Shown: positions 1 through 9,263 of the stretch, one piece after another
How the letters are laid out: every line of letters begins with the position of its first letter
Position numbering within the stretch: the stretch's first letter is position 1
Assembly: GCF_002309535.1 (NCBI RefSeq)
Contig: NZ_CP023275.1
Location: 1,364,001-1,428,000 of the forward strand
Reading direction: 5' to 3'
DNA from: Sulfurospirillum diekertiae
GTDB lineage: Bacteria > Campylobacterota > Campylobacteria > Campylobacterales > Sulfurospirillaceae
Length of the DNA: 64,000 nt
Translations under genes and position numbers: made by a program
The notes under the pieces: model-generated
What the model was told of the DNA's origin: nothing
Database searches by the model: none
What the model saw: the letters and a program-made list of their open reading frames with translations, nothing else

Positions 1-1
1 T

Positions 2-601
2 ATTACTGTTTCTAATCCATTGGATGCTATTACCTATGTTGCTATTAAAGCAGGCAATTACCCACGTGGGCGCGTTATCGGTATGGCAGGTATTTTAGAT
101 AGTTCTCGTATGGAAACATTTATTTCACGAAAACTTGGATTTGGTTACGGTCAAGTAACGGCAAGTGTTATGGGAGGCCATGGCGATGATATGGTTCCTT
201 TACCTCGTTACTCTTCCGTCAATGGTGTAGCCCTGACAGATTTACTCAGTGATCTTGAAATTGATGAGATTATTGATAAAACACGTCATGGTGGAGCAGA
301 AATTGTGGGTTATATGGGAACATCAGCTTATTATGCTCCCGCTAATTCAACGGTGAAGATGATTGAAGCTATTTTGAGTGACTCACGTGCTGTTTTCCCT
401 TGTGCTGTATTACTGGATGGTGAGTACGGCTATCATGATACCGTTAACGGTGTACCCGTTGTTTTGGGCTCAAATGGTGTCGAAGAAATTGTTGAATTAC
501 CTCTAAATTTAAATGAGCAACATCAATTTGCAAAAAGTGTGAATTCCGTTAATGTTTTATTAGAAACATTGCGTAAAAATGAGTTTTTTCCCGACAAATA
601 G
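2..601 (+). CDS. mdh: Malate dehydrogenase, C-terminal part (gene cut by window edge)
   Basis: NAD-dependent oxidation of malate to oxaloacetate in the TCA cycle. The reading frame is already open at base 2, so the N-terminal Rossmann fold lies outside the window. About 200 residues are visible. They start with the SNPLDAITY segment that follows the nucleotide-binding fold, then the [15 protein letters not shown] block holding the catalytic histidine, then the C-terminal helical part. Identity as malate rather than lactate dehydrogenase rests on overall resemblance and on the position just upstream of sucCD and oorDABC, the order I know from Campylobacter. The gene probably heads a TCA operon. 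Confidence 0.93.
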   Translation: MTVSNPLDAITYVAIKAGNYPRGRVIGMAGILDSSRMETFISRKLGFGYGQVTASVMGGHGDDMVPLPRYSSVNGVALTDLLSDLEIDEIIDKTRHGGAEIVGYMGTSAYYAPANSTVKMIEAILSDSRAVFPCAVLLDGEYGYHDTVNGVPVVLGSNGVEEIVELPLNLNEQHQFAKSVNSVNVLLETLRKNEFFPDK

Positions 602-724
602 AATTTCGTAACTTAAACGAGAGACAAAAAAAAGATATAGTTGAGTTTTTTATTGATTATGATGTTCAGATAACTATAGAGTCTTGGAATCGAAAGTTTA
701 ATTTAAGTCAAGCAGGGAGGTTTT

Positions 725-1894
725 ATGAATATTCATGAGTATCAGGCAAAAGAGATCTTTAAGAGATACAATGTTCCCACACCCAACGGCTATGTCGCCT
801 TTAACGTTGAAGAGGCTGTAGAAAACGCAAAGAAACTTGGTGGTTCTATTTGGGTGGTAAAAGCTCAAATTCACGCAGGTGGACGTGGTCTTGGTGGTGG
901 TGTAAAACTCGCCCGAAGCCTGAATGAAGTGAAAACACTCACAAATGAAATTCTTGGTATGACTTTGGTCACACATCAGACTGGACCTGCGGGCAAACTG
1001 GTTCAAAAAGTCTATATTGAAGAAGGTGCTGATATTGCTGATGAGCTTTATCTTGGCGTTGTCTTGGATCGTGCACGTGAAATGCCTGTCATTATGGCAT
1101 CACGCGAAGGTGGTATGGAGATTGAAAAAGTAGCAGCAGCGACTCCCGAAAAAATTATTAAAGTAGCCGTTGATCCCTTTATTGGTTTTCAAGCCTTTCA
1201 TGGCAGGGAACTTGCTTATGGTTTAGGCCTTGCAAAAGAAGAGATCAGCAATTTTATTAAGTTTGCAGCAGCACTCTATAAAGTGTATATGGAAAATGAT
1301 GCAGAGATGATCGAAATTAACCCTTTAGTGAAAACAAAAAGTGGTGCATTTATCGCATTGGATGGAAAAATGGGCTTTGATGACAACTCACTCTTCCGTC
1401 ATCCAGACATTGAAGCAATGCGTGATCCAAGTGAAGAAAATCCAATTGAACGTGAAGCTGCTGGTTATGGACTAAGTTACGTTAAACTCGATGGCAATGT
1501 TGGCTGTATGGTCAATGGTGCAGGTCTTGCGATGGGTACGATGGATACCATTAACTACGTAGGTGGAAATCCTGCCAACTTCTTAGACGTGGGCGGTGGA
1601 GCCAATGCTCAAACCGTTGCAAAAGGCTTTGAGATTATTCTTAAAGACCCCAATGTTAAATCAATTTTTGTTAATATTTTTGGTGGAATTGTACGCTGTG
1701 ATCGTATTGCCAATGGTATTTTGGAAGCAACAAAATTGGTGGATGTTCATGTTCCTGTCATTGTTCGTCTGGATGGCACCAATGCGAAAGAAGCCGCTCT
1801 AATTTTAAAAAATGCCAACATTAAAAATATTATTACTGCAAGTGATCTCAACGATGGTGCTGTTAAAGCCGTCGCTGCTGCTAAAGGAAACTAA
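725..1894 (+). CDS. sucC: Succinyl-CoA synthetase (ADP-forming) beta subunit
   Basis: Beta subunit of succinate-CoA ligase, which interconverts succinyl-CoA and succinate with ATP/ADP. It has 389 residues, the normal family length. An ATP-grasp domain fills about residues 1-210 ([15 protein letters not shown] start, [16 protein letters not shown] nucleotide-binding segment, EINPLV metal-site region). A CoA-ligase domain follows, with the conserved [14 protein letters not shown] segment. GGGAGG lies 5 bases ahead of the ATG. sucD starts 2 bases after the stop codon, so the two subunits are translationally linked. Confidence 0.97.
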   Translation: MNIHEYQAKEIFKRYNVPTPNGYVAFNVEEAVENAKKLGGSIWVVKAQIHAGGRGLGGGVKLARSLNEVKTLTNEILGMTLVTHQTGPAGKLVQKVYIEEGADIADELYLGVVLDRAREMPVIMASREGGMEIEKVAAATPEKIIKVAVDPFIGFQAFHGRELAYGLGLAKEEISNFIKFAAALYKVYMENDAEMIEINPLVKTKSGAFIALDGKMGFDDNSLFRHPDIEAMRDPSEENPIEREAAGYGLSYVKLDGNVGCMVNGAGLAMGTMDTINYVGGNPANFLDVGGGANAQTVAKGFEIILKDPNVKSIFVNIFGGIVRCDRIANGILEATKLVDVHVPVIVRLDGTNAKEAALILKNANIKNIITASDLNDGAVKAVAAAKGN

Positions 1895-1896
1895 TT

Positions 1897-2769
1897 ATGA
1901 GCATATTGATTGATAAAAATACAAAAGTAATTGTTCAAGGTTTTACGGGCAAAGAGGGAAGTTTTCATGCGGAGCAATGCCTCGCATACGGTACGAAAAT
2001 CGTTGGTGGTGTTACTCCAGGAAAAGGTGGCACAGAACATTTAGGTCAACCTGTATTTAATACGGTTCGTGAAGCAGTTGTGGCAACAGGCGCAACAGTC
2101 AGTATGGTTTTTGTTCCACCTGCCTTTGTGGGGGACGCTGTTTTAGAAGCAGCAGATGCAGGCATTGAACTGGCTGTTATCATTACAGAAGGCTCACCCG
2201 TACGCGATATGCAAAGAGCTAAAGCGTATGCTGTTAAAAAAGGGATGAAAACGATTGGACCAAATTGTCCAGGGATTATTACCGCAGAAGAGTGCAAAAT
2301 CGGCATTATGCCAGGCTCCATCTTCAAAAAAGGCAACATTGGCTTGATCAGTAAATCAGGTACATTAACCTATGAAGGCGCAAACCAAGTGTGTAATGAA
2401 GGCTTTGGTATTACCACAGCTGTGGGTATCGGAGGCGATCCTATTATAGGACTTTCCTATATTCAATTACTCCCTATGTTTGAAGCAGACCCTGAAACGG
2501 AAGCGATTGTGATGATCGGTGAAATTGGTGGAGATCTTGAAATTCAAGCAGCAAAATACATTAAAGAACACATTAAAAAACCTGTAGTTGCCTTTATCGC
2601 TGGACAAAGTGCCCCTAAGGGTAAACGTATGGGACATGCAGGTGCAATTGTAAGCGGTAGTGCTGGAACAGCAGCTGAAAAAATGGAAGCGCTTACAAAA
2701 GCTGGAGTACATGTTGTCAAATCACCTGCTGAGATAGGAAAAAAGATCGCAGAGGTTTTGAAAAAATAA
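1897..2769 (+). CDS. sucD: Succinyl-CoA synthetase alpha subunit
   Basis: Alpha subunit of succinate-CoA ligase. It has 290 residues: an N-terminal CoA-binding Rossmann domain ([17 protein letters not shown]) and a C-terminal ligase domain. The active-site histidine that carries the phosphoryl group is in the GHAGAIVSG motif (His about 247). GPNCPG near residue 122 is also typical. The gene lies between sucC and the oxoglutarate oxidoreductase operon, so the enzyme sits next to the genes that supply its succinyl-CoA. Confidence 0.97.
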   Translation: MSILIDKNTKVIVQGFTGKEGSFHAEQCLAYGTKIVGGVTPGKGGTEHLGQPVFNTVREAVVATGATVSMVFVPPAFVGDAVLEAADAGIELAVIITEGSPVRDMQRAKAYAVKKGMKTIGPNCPGIITAEECKIGIMPGSIFKKGNIGLISKSGTLTYEGANQVCNEGFGITTAVGIGGDPIIGLSYIQLLPMFEADPETEAIVMIGEIGGDLEIQAAKYIKEHIKKPVVAFIAGQSAPKGKRMGHAGAIVSGSAGTAAEKMEALTKAGVHVVKSPAEIGKKIAEVLKK

Positions 2770-2865
2770 TATATTAAGTCTGCTAGATGTTACACTATTG
2801 TACAATCTAGTAAAGCCTTTTACGAAGCATTTGATATTTAGAGTTAAGATAAAGGAGAATGAAGA

Positions 2866-3183
2866 ATGGGTTTAATTACTGCACCCAGTAATACACCAGT
2901 ATGGGTTAATGTCTCTAGGTGTAAAGCGTGTGATATTTGTGTCAGCATGTGTCCTGCAGGTGTTTTGGGAATGATTCAAGCACCAAACTCGACACTGGGA
3001 TCGATGATAGAGGTTGTAGCTCCAGATTCCTGTATTGGATGTAAAGATTGTGAATTACATTGTCCAGATTTTGCTATCTATGTAGCAGATAAAAGTGAAT
3101 TTAAGTTTGCAAAACTTTCAGAGGCTTCTAAAGAGAGAGCTGAAAAAGTGAAACAAAATAAATTTAGAAAACTTAGCGCATAA
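2866..3183 (+). CDS. oorD: 2-oxoglutarate:acceptor oxidoreductase, delta (ferredoxin-like) subunit
   Basis: Iron-sulfur subunit of the four-part oxidoreductase that decarboxylates 2-oxoglutarate to succinyl-CoA in place of the pyridine-nucleotide dehydrogenase complex. It has 105 residues and two 4Fe-4S motifs: CKACDICVSMCP (about residues 22-33) and CIGCKDCELHCP. AAAGGAG stands about 9 bases before the ATG. The next three genes encode the other subunits, and the order D-A-B-C matches the Campylobacter/Helicobacter oor operon. The electron acceptor is probably a ferredoxin or flavodoxin, which is known for the family and not visible here. Confidence 0.95.
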   Translation: MGLITAPSNTPVWVNVSRCKACDICVSMCPAGVLGMIQAPNSTLGSMIEVVAPDSCIGCKDCELHCPDFAIYVADKSEFKFAKLSEASKERAEKVKQNKFRKLSA

Positions 3184-3192
3184 GGATCATTG

Positions 3193-4326
3193 ATGGCAAG
3201 AGAAGTAATATCAAGCGGCAATGCCTTAGTAGCAAAAGCTGCAGTAGAATGTGGATGTAAATTTTTTGGAGGCTATCCAATTACGCCTTCGAGTGAAATT
3301 GCTGAGGATTTGAGTAAACTGCTTCCAAAATTTGGTGGAAAATTTATCCAAATGGAAGATGAGATAGCTGGTATCTGTGTAGCACTTGGTGCTTCAATGA
3401 GTGGAACCAAGTCAATGACTGCTTCATCAGGCCCAGGAATTTCCCTCAAATCAGAGCAAATTGGTTACAGTTTTATCACGGAAGTTCCTTTGGTAATCGT
3501 TAATGTTATGCGTGGTGGTCCTTCAACGGGTCTTCCAACGCGTGTTTCTCAAGCGGATATTGGTCAAGCAAAATACCCAACACATGGTGATTTTGCTTCT
3601 ATTTCACTTTGCCCTGGTAGTTTAGAGGAAGCCTATACTGAAACGATTAGAGCATTTAACATTGCTGAAAAATACATGACACCTGTTTTTGTTCTTTTGG
3701 ATGAAACGCTCGGACATATGCATGGAAAAGCAATTCTTCCTGATCTTGCAGAAATTGAGAAAAGTGTGGTTAAACGTGCCGAATTTACAGGTGATCCAAA
3801 AGATTATAAACCTTATGCAGCTGCTCCAACAGAGCCTGCGGTTTTAAATCCTTTCTTTAAAGGGTACCATTACCATGTTACAGGTTTACATCATGGGGAA
3901 ATGGGTTTTCCAACGGAAGATGGTACGATTTGTGAGTATAATATTGAGCGTTTAGTCAATAAAATCAAGACTAAAACAGATGATCTTGTTCATTATGAAG
4001 AGTTTATGCTTGAAGATGCGGATGTCTGTATTATTGCGTATGGTAGTATCTCTCGAGGGGCAAAAGAAGCGGTGATGAAACTTCGTCAAGATGGCATCAA
4101 AGCAGGTCTTTTTAGACCGATTACACTTTGGCCAAGCCCGGTTGCAAAACTACAAGAAATTGGTAAAAAATTCAAAAAAATTATGGTAACCGAACTCAAC
4201 ATGGGACAATATTTAGAAGAGATTGAGCGTGTTATGAAACGAGATGATTTTGCGACATTGCATAAAGCAAACGGTCGTCCAATCGCTCCCCTTGAAATGG
4301 TTGCTAAAGTTAAGGAGATGATGTAA
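3193..4326 (+). CDS. oorA: 2-oxoglutarate:acceptor oxidoreductase, alpha subunit
   Basis: Alpha subunit of 2-oxoglutarate:acceptor oxidoreductase. It has 377 residues from the ATG at 3193; the TTG codon just before is a less likely start, since AAGGATC stands 6-10 bases ahead of the ATG. The pyrimidine-binding fold of the thiamine-dependent ferredoxin oxidoreductases is visible (GCKFFGGYPITPSSEIAE, MEDEIAGICVALGASMSG, SSGPGISLKSE). A C-terminal transketolase-like domain follows. The stop codon overlaps the ATG of oorB by one base (TAATG). Confidence 0.95.
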   Translation: MAREVISSGNALVAKAAVECGCKFFGGYPITPSSEIAEDLSKLLPKFGGKFIQMEDEIAGICVALGASMSGTKSMTASSGPGISLKSEQIGYSFITEVPLVIVNVMRGGPSTGLPTRVSQADIGQAKYPTHGDFASISLCPGSLEEAYTETIRAFNIAEKYMTPVFVLLDETLGHMHGKAILPDLAEIEKSVVKRAEFTGDPKDYKPYAAAPTEPAVLNPFFKGYHYHVTGLHHGEMGFPTEDGTICEYNIERLVNKIKTKTDDLVHYEEFMLEDADVCIIAYGSISRGAKEAVMKLRQDGIKAGLFRPITLWPSPVAKLQEIGKKFKKIMVTELNMGQYLEEIERVMKRDDFATLHKANGRPIAPLEMVAKVKEMM

Positions 4327-5159
4327 TGGCATTTAATTACGATAAATATCTACGTGTAGATAAAATGCCAACCTTATGGTGTTGGGGTTGTGGTGATGGT
4401 GTTATTCTAAAATCTGTTATTCGTGCAATCGATACAATGGGTTGGGATATGAATGATGTCTGTATTGTTTCAGGTATTGGTTGTAGTGGACGTTTTAGTT
4501 CTTACATTGATTGTAATACCGTTCATACAACGCATGGTCGTGCCATTGCGTATGCAACGGGTATTAAACTTGCCAATCCTGAAAAACATGTCATTGTTGT
4601 TACGGGTGACGGCGATGGTCTCGCCATTGGTGGTAACCATACGATTCATGGCTGTCGAAGAAATATTGATCTTAACCATGTTTTAATTAACAACTTTATT
4701 TACGGTTTGACCAATTCTCAAACGAGTCCAACCACACCACAAGGTATGTGGACAGCCACAGCAAACTATGGTAATGTTGACCCAACGTTTGATGCAGCAC
4801 GCCTTGCCGATGCAGCAGGCGCTACATTTGTTGCTCGTGAATCCGTTCTTGATCCACAAAAATTGGAAAAAGTTTTGGTCGCAGGTTTTTCTCATAAAGG
4901 TTACTCTTTCTTTGATATATTCTCTAACTGTCACATCAACCTTGGACGTAAAAACAAAATGGGTGAAGCAGTCCAAAATCTTAAATGGATTGAAGGTCGC
5001 ATTGTGGGTAAGAAAAAGTTTGACCTTTTAAGCGATGAAGAGCGTGTGGATAAATTCCCAACAGGTATCCTCAAACAAGAAGAGGGCAAACTCGAATACT
5101 GTGCTGCATATGACAAAGTCATTTATGCAGCACAAAATAAAACCACAGTACAGCTATAA
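4326..5159 (+). CDS. oorB: 2-oxoglutarate:acceptor oxidoreductase, beta subunit
   Basis: Thiamine-diphosphate-binding beta subunit of the oxoglutarate oxidoreductase, 277 residues. The opening WCWGCGDGVILK carries conserved cysteines. The thiamine/Mg segment is GDGDGLAIGGNH followed by the NNFIYGLTNSQTSPTT motif characteristic of this group. It is coupled to oorA by a one-base overlap and followed 10 bases later by oorC. Confidence 0.95.
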   Translation: MAFNYDKYLRVDKMPTLWCWGCGDGVILKSVIRAIDTMGWDMNDVCIVSGIGCSGRFSSYIDCNTVHTTHGRAIAYATGIKLANPEKHVIVVTGDGDGLAIGGNHTIHGCRRNIDLNHVLINNFIYGLTNSQTSPTTPQGMWTATANYGNVDPTFDAARLADAAGATFVARESVLDPQKLEKVLVAGFSHKGYSFFDIFSNCHINLGRKNKMGEAVQNLKWIEGRIVGKKKFDLLSDEERVDKFPTGILKQEEGKLEYCAAYDKVIYAAQNKTTVQL

Positions 5160-5169
5160 GGAGCCCCTG

Positions 5170-5727
5170 ATGAGAAGACAATTACGTTTCGTTGGCGTTG
5201 GTGGTCAGGGTGTTATCTTGGCGGGTGAGATTTTAGCAGTTGCAAAGATTAAAGAGGGCGGTTATGGTGTCAAAGCATCAACGTATACCTCTCAAGTGCG
5301 TGGCGGACCAACAAAAGTTGATATCTTGCTTGACGAGAGTGAAATCCTTTTTCCGTATGCCAATGAGGGTGAGATTGAGTTTATGATCGCTACAGCGCAA
5401 GTCAGCTTCAATCACTTTAAAAGTGGTGTAAAACCAGGTGCTATTATCGTTGTAGAACCAAACTTGGTGACTGTCAATGAGGAAGATCGTAAAAAATGGA
5501 AGATCGTTGAAATTCCTATTATTACGATTGCAAAAGAAGAGGTTGGCAATGTTATCACCCAATCGGTTGTGGCACTTTCCATTACCGTTGAAATGACAAA
5601 AGTGTTAGCCCATGATTTAGTCCGTGATGTAATGCTTTCTAAAGTACCAGAAAAAGTACATGCAGACAATATTAAAGCCTATGAACTTGGTATTAAATAC
5701 GCTAAAGAAGCACTCGCTAAACTCTAA
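5170..5727 (+). CDS. oorC: 2-oxoglutarate:acceptor oxidoreductase, gamma subunit
   Basis: Gamma subunit (pyruvate/ketoisovalerate oxidoreductase gamma-domain fold), 185 residues from the ATG at 5170. AAGGAG (5157-5163 region, overlapping the end of oorB) supports this start; a longer upstream open frame overlaps oorB and is not needed. Typical motifs are FVGVGGQGVILAGEILA at the N terminus and YTSQVRGGPTKVD near residue 40. It is the last gene of the operon. A hairpin follows and the next gene is on the other strand. Confidence 0.95.
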   Translation: MRRQLRFVGVGGQGVILAGEILAVAKIKEGGYGVKASTYTSQVRGGPTKVDILLDESEILFPYANEGEIEFMIATAQVSFNHFKSGVKPGAIIVVEPNLVTVNEEDRKKWKIVEIPIITIAKEEVGNVITQSVVALSITVEMTKVLAHDLVRDVMLSKVPEKVHADNIKAYELGIKYAKEALAKL

Positions 5728-5734
5728 AATTTAA

Positions 5735-5760
5735 GCTCTTCGGGATAAATCCTGAAGAGC
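5735..5760. terminator. Hairpin between convergent oorC and the 99-residue membrane protein gene
   Basis: Two 12-base arms (GCTCTTCGGGAT and ATCCTGAAGAGC, one G-T pair) around a 2-base AA loop. On the minus-strand side the arm is followed by an A/T-rich stretch; on the plus side there is no clear T run. It sits between two convergent stop codons and 7 bases from a copy of the CTTTACATGTAAAG palindrome, so it probably ends transcription from one or both sides. Confidence 0.65.
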
Positions 5761-5767
5761 GAACTGC

Positions 5768-5779
5768 TTTACATGTAAA
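5768..5779. repeat. TTTACATGTAAA palindrome, exact (14-base form at 5767-5780)
   Basis: First copy of the window-wide repeat. It lies between the convergent ends of oorC and the 99-residue membrane protein gene, next to the oorC-side hairpin. Confidence 0.95.
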
Positions 5780-5786
5780 GATTTTT

Positions 5787-6086
5787 TTACAAAAACAACC
5801 ACACCAGTAAGACCACTCCAAAGCCAAGATTAAACCAACTGATGCCATCTTCAAAGAGGTAGATAAGCATTTTATAGTTGTAGCTCTCAAGTGTAGTAGG
5901 GTGCATCGCCAAACCATTCTGGGCAAAAAGAACAATGTCCGTTGCATAAAAATAAGCGATGATTTCAGGAGCGATAAAAAAGAAAATAATCCCTAAAGCA
6001 CTCCAAAGAGTCTTTTTAGGTTTCATATCGTTAAGGGCTTTTTGTGTGGCAGGATGACGCGCTATTTTTTGAAGTTTTTCTCTCAC
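5787..6086 (-). CDS. Small membrane protein of unknown function
   Basis: I do not recognise this 99-residue protein. It starts at a GTG (6086) with AAAGG just upstream. It has a basic N-terminal 25 residues, a first hydrophobic segment around residues 29-50 (TLWSALGIIFFFIAPEIIAYFY) and a second at the very C terminus (about 82-99), which would put both ends on the cytoplasmic side. It lies directly downstream of the tRNA-Gly gene on the same strand and may share its transcript. A small gene follows oorC in Campylobacter too, but I cannot say whether it is the same one. Confidence 0.75.
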   Translation of the reverse strand: MREKLQKIARHPATQKALNDMKPKKTLWSALGIIFFFIAPEIIAYFYATDIVLFAQNGLAMHPTTLESYNYKMLIYLFEDGISWFNLGFGVVLLVWLFL

Positions 6087-6112
6087 AAAAGACCTTTGGG
6101 AAGTTTTGAATG

Positions 6113-6187
6113 TGGAGCGGGTGACGGGAATCGGACCCGCTACTTTCAGCTTGGGAAGCTAACACTCTACCAATGAGTTACACCCGC
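6113..6187 (-). tRNA. tRNA-Gly, anticodon CCC
   Basis: A full cloverleaf reads on the minus strand. The acceptor stem GCGGGTG (6187-6181) pairs with CACCCGC, followed by discriminator T and an encoded CCA (6115-6113). The D arm contains TTGGTAGAG. The anticodon arm TTAGC-TTCCCAA-GCTGA gives anticodon CCC (plus-strand positions 6153-6155), which reads the GGG glycine codon. The T arm contains GTCCGATTC. The U discriminator fits glycine tRNAs. Confidence 0.95.
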
Positions 6188-6229
6188 ATTTTAGAGGTGA
6201 CATTATAGCATATCAAACTGATGTATACT

Positions 6230-6241
6230 TTTACATGTAAA
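6230..6241. repeat. TTTACATGTAAA palindrome, exact (TTTTACATGTAAAA)
   Basis: This copy lies between the tRNA-Gly gene and the promoter region of the ferritin-like/VIT1 gene, about 20 bases upstream of its -10 box. Confidence 0.95.
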
Positions 6242-6262
6242 AATTTTAGTTTGAAAGTGGAG

Positions 6263-6268
6263 TATAAT
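6263..6268 (+). promoter_or_regulatory. Likely sigma-70 -10 box (TATAAT) of the ferritin-like/VIT1 gene
   Basis: A perfect TATAAT lies 31 bases before the ATG at 6299, in an otherwise T-rich leader. A clear -35 box is not seen, as is usual in this group. GGAG follows about 6 bases before the start codon. Confidence 0.5.
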
Positions 6269-6298
6269 GTTTGAGTATAAAATGGCAAAGGAGCTAAA

Positions 6299-7171
6299 AT
6301 GACACACGGTATCAACGTCAAAAAGGCATTGAAACAGCAACAAAATGAACTTGATGATTTTACAATTTACAGTATGCTTTCCACGTCTGATAAGAATGGA
6401 GCCAATCAAATTATTTTTCGAAAAATTGCCGATGAAGAGAAAAGACATTACCTCTACCTTAAAATGTATACGCAAAAAGAACTGCAACCTCGCCCTCATG
6501 TTGTTTTTTTCTATCTTTTTTTATCTAAAATCGTAGGTATCTCTTTTACCCTCAAATTTTTAGAAAAACGTGAGGAGGGTGCTAAAGCATTTTACCAAGA
6601 GCTTATCGCCATTGATCCGAAAGCACAAGGTATTTTTGAGCAAGAGATGCACCATGAAATAGAGCTCATTGACATGTTACATGACAAGAAGCTCCTCTAT
6701 GCGGGTGCCATCGTTTTAGGAATGAACGATGCCTTAGTTGAGTTAACAGGGACACTCAGTGGTATTGCTTTGGCATTTGATCGAAGTATCGTTGTGGGCG
6801 TTACGGGGCTTATTATGGGTATTGCAGCAGCACTGTCGATGGCAGGTTCTGCCTATTTGGAATCCAAAGAAAATATAGGGGATGAAGTCAAACCCTTGAC
6901 GTATGCTCTTTATACAGGCATTTCGTATATTTTGACAACAGCACTGCTTGTTGCGCCTTTTTTTATCATAAATCAGATATCTGTAGCGATTATTTGGATG
7001 TTTATTGGAGCAATATTAACCATTTTTTTATACAATTTTTATATTTCGGTCGCAAAAGACTTGTCGTTTTGGCTACGTGTGCGTGAAATGTCTTATATTA
7101 CCTTTGGTGTTGCGCTGATCTCATTTGGTATTGGTTATGTGGTTAAACACTATTTTGGCATTGAAATATAA
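6299..7171 (+). CDS. Ferritin-like domain fused to VIT1/CCC1-type transporter (MbfA-like)
   Basis: A 290-residue fusion. The first ~135 residues form a four-helix rubrerythrin/ferritin-like domain with acidic and histidine ligands spread over the helices (NELDDFTIY, DEEKRHYLYL, EQEMHHEIELIDML). The rest is a VIT1/CCC1 membrane domain with several hydrophobic helices and the family-like stretch GMNDALVELTGTLSGIALA. Related MbfA proteins move iron or manganese across the inner membrane, exporting iron in alpha-proteobacteria. That role here is an inference from family knowledge. It is a single-gene unit with its own promoter, and the ligand set looks intact. Confidence 0.85.
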   Translation: MTHGINVKKALKQQQNELDDFTIYSMLSTSDKNGANQIIFRKIADEEKRHYLYLKMYTQKELQPRPHVVFFYLFLSKIVGISFTLKFLEKREEGAKAFYQELIAIDPKAQGIFEQEMHHEIELIDMLHDKKLLYAGAIVLGMNDALVELTGTLSGIALAFDRSIVVGVTGLIMGIAAALSMAGSAYLESKENIGDEVKPLTYALYTGISYILTTALLVAPFFIINQISVAIIWMFIGAILTIFLYNFYISVAKDLSFWLRVREMSYITFGVALISFGIGYVVKHYFGIEI

Positions 7172-7264
7172 GATGAATGATAGAATTTTGATGTAATTTT
7201 AAAAGAGAGATTTTTTTAAAACTTGCCTGTGCCATAATGACTCATATGAGATAAAGGAGTTACT

Positions 7265-8656
7265 ATGGATTATAGAATTGAAAAAGATACTATGGGTGAG
7301 ATCAAAGTTCCTAATGAGCGTTACTGGGGAGCTCAAACTGAGAGAAGTTTGGAAAATTTTAAAATAGGTACAGAAAAGATGCCAAAAGAGCTTATCCGAG
7401 CCTTTGCTCTTTTAAAACGCTCTTTAGCAACGGTTAATCAAAAACTGAAAAAACTGGATGGCACAAAAGCAGAGGCGATCGTTCAAGCGTGTGATGAAAT
7501 TCTTGCTGGCAAATTTGATGGTGAATTTCCTCTTGCCATCTGGCAAACAGGTAGTGGTACACAGACCAATATGAACCTAAACGAAGTTATCGCTAACCGT
7601 GCAACTGAGATTTTAGGAGGAGATTTCCGAAAAGAAAAACTCATCCATCCTAATGATCATGTCAATATGTCTCAAAGCTCAAACGATACGTTTCCAACAG
7701 CCATGCACATTGCCAGTGTTATTGAAATAGAAGAGCAACTGCTTCCTTCACTTGAAAAGCTCAAGGAAGCACTACAGGCGAAAGAAAATGAGTTTGCTGG
7801 CATCATTAAGATTGGTCGAACACATTTACAAGATGCAACACCCCTGACGCTTGGACAAGAGTTTAGCGGGTATCGAAGTATGTTAGAACACTCTTCTTCG
7901 CACATTTTACAAGCACTGGAATCTTTACGTGAACTTGCGATTGGAGGCACAGCTGTAGGAACAGGTATTAATGCGCACCCCAAACTCAGCGAATTTGTCA
8001 GTGAAGAGCTGAGCAAACTGACAGGGAAACATTTTGTCTCAGCTCCCAATAAATTTCATGCTTTAACATCCCATGATGCCCTTGTCTTTGCAAGTGGTGC
8101 CAATAAAGGCTTAGCAGCAAACTTGATGAAAATTGCCAATGACATTAGGTGGTTGGCTTCAGGTCCAAGATGTGGCATCGGTGAACTCTCTATTCCTGAA
8201 AATGAACCAGGAAGTTCCATTATGCCCGGTAAAGTCAATCCGACTCAAGCCGAAGCGGTAACGATGGTCGCCTGTCAAGTATTTGGTGCTGACACTGCTA
8301 TTGCCTTTGGTGCAAGTCAAGGAAACTTTGAACTCAATGTCTTTAAACCAGTTATTATCCTCAATTTTTTGCAACAAGTCAGGCTTTTGAGCGATGTGAT
8401 GGAGTCATTTAGAATACATTGTGTGGAAGGTATTGAAGCCAATAGCGAAAAGATTGCGTTCAATCTTCACAATTCATTAATGCTCGTCACGGCACTTAAT
8501 CCCTATATCGGCTACGAAAATGCAGCAAAAGTCGCCAAATTAGCGCATAAAGAGCATTCAAGTCTTAAAGAGGCATGTGTGAAACTTTCACTTTTGACAC
8601 CAGAAGAGTTTGATCGTTATGTCATTCCTTCTGAAATGATCCATCCTAAAGCGTAA
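7265..8656 (+). CDS. fumC: Fumarate hydratase, class II
   Basis: Reversible hydration of fumarate to malate by the iron-independent class II enzyme, a cytosolic homotetramer. The protein has 463 residues, the usual length. Conserved blocks are [21 protein letters not shown] (near residue 98), [27 protein letters not shown] and the superfamily signature [11 protein letters not shown] near residue 317. The segment with T/S/E and GSGTQ residues fits fumarase rather than aspartase. AAAGGAG lies 6 bases ahead of the ATG. The gene stands alone between the transporter gene and a terminator-like hairpin. Confidence 0.95.
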   Translation: MDYRIEKDTMGEIKVPNERYWGAQTERSLENFKIGTEKMPKELIRAFALLKRSLATVNQKLKKLDGTKAEAIVQACDEILAGKFDGEFPLAIWQTGSGTQTNMNLNEVIANRATEILGGDFRKEKLIHPNDHVNMSQSSNDTFPTAMHIASVIEIEEQLLPSLEKLKEALQAKENEFAGIIKIGRTHLQDATPLTLGQEFSGYRSMLEHSSSHILQALESLRELAIGGTAVGTGINAHPKLSEFVSEELSKLTGKHFVSAPNKFHALTSHDALVFASGANKGLAANLMKIANDIRWLASGPRCGIGELSIPENEPGSSIMPGKVNPTQAEAVTMVACQVFGADTAIAFGASQGNFELNVFKPVIILNFLQQVRLLSDVMESFRIHCVEGIEANSEKIAFNLHNSLMLVTALNPYIGYENAAKVAKLAHKEHSSLKEACVKLSLLTPEEFDRYVIPSEMIHPKA

Positions 8657-8665
8657 AAAATGTAG

Positions 8666-8695
8666 AGCGTAGTAACTTCTTTTTGCTACTACGCT
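8666..8695 (+). terminator. Hairpin after fumC
   Basis: Arms AGCGTAGTAAC and GCTACTACGCT pair with one mismatch around a T-rich loop of about 8 bases. It lies 10 bases after the fumC stop. A near-exact copy of the TTTACATGTAAA palindrome begins on its last base. Confidence 0.6.
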
Positions 8696-8706
8696 TTACA
8701 TGTAAT
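8695..8706. repeat. TTTACATGTAAT, one-mismatch copy of the palindrome
   Basis: This copy directly abuts the hairpin after fumC and precedes the promoter region of the peroxidase-like gene. Confidence 0.75.
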
Positions 8707-8765
8707 AGTTTTGTGACTACGGTATGCCTTTTGCATAAACTCCTTTAAATTTTTAAGGAGTGATT

Positions 8766-9263
8766 ATGGAAACAATCATCAAAGGTGTCAGCAAACCATT
8801 ATTGAAAAATGAGCGGAAAATAGGCTCAGAGGCTCCTGCAATCATTTTAGAAATGCTCAATGGTGAGATGAAAGTCATCGGTATGATGGCAACCAAAGTG
8901 CAAGTGATGATCACCTTACCTTTTCAAAATTCATTGAGTAAAGAGCTTTTAAATATCATTGAGAAATACCAAGAACAAGCATTTATTTATCTTATCTGTA
9001 GTACCAAATTAGAAGAAGAGGTCAATATAGAAAATTCATCTGTTGATTTTGTAGAATTTTCAAAGAAATTTGGGGTTTATATTGATGAAACACTCTGTGC
9101 AAAATCTCTTTTTATCATCAACAAAGATGGTCAATTTGTCTATAAAGAGATCACCAAGGATGTTGAAGATGCATTTGATCTTGAGATGTTTGAGACAAAG
9201 CTTGATGAAGCGATTCATTTCAAGAAAAAAGGGCACGTACATGAGACTTGGATGGGCGCATGA
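8766..9263 (+). CDS. Thiol-peroxidase-like protein lacking the catalytic cysteine
   Basis: A 165-residue thioredoxin-fold protein. The order of elements follows thiol peroxidase (Tpx). GSEAPAIILEMLNGEMKVIG matches the N-terminal strands, VQVMITLPFQNSLSKELL occupies the place of the Tpx active-site loop, FSKKFGVYID matches the late helix, and AKSLFIINKDGQFVYKEI matches the conserved C-terminal strands. The peroxidatic Cys position reads Asn/Ser, and I see no resolving Cys. The only cysteines are in YLICSTK and DETLCAKS. A peroxidase reaction is therefore unlikely. AAGGAG lies about 6 bases before ATG 8766. The stop overlaps the start of the ankyrin gene by 4 bases, so the two proteins are probably made together. 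Confidence 0.65.
   Translation: METIIKGVSKPLLKNERKIGSEAPAIILEMLNGEMKVIGMMATKVQVMITLPFQNSLSKELLNIIEKYQEQAFIYLICSTKLEEEVNIENSSVDFVEFSKKFGVYIDETLCAKSLFIINKDGQFVYKEITKDVEDAFDLEMFETKLDEAIHFKKKGHVHETWMGA

Noticed and set aside
602-741. Open frame after mdh giving a protein-like stretch (about 45 residues) into the start of sucC
   Set aside because: No ATG, GTG or TTG start exists in the frame and it runs into sucC out of frame; treated as leader sequence.
2783-2810. Possible terminator hairpin between sucD and oorD
   Set aside because: The arms CTAGATGTTACA and TGTACAATCTAG have two internal mismatches and no T run follows.
6113-6187. tRNA-Gly as attachment site of a mobile element
   Set aside because: No integrase or direct repeat of its 3' end was found nearby; the integrase remnant is 55 kb away.
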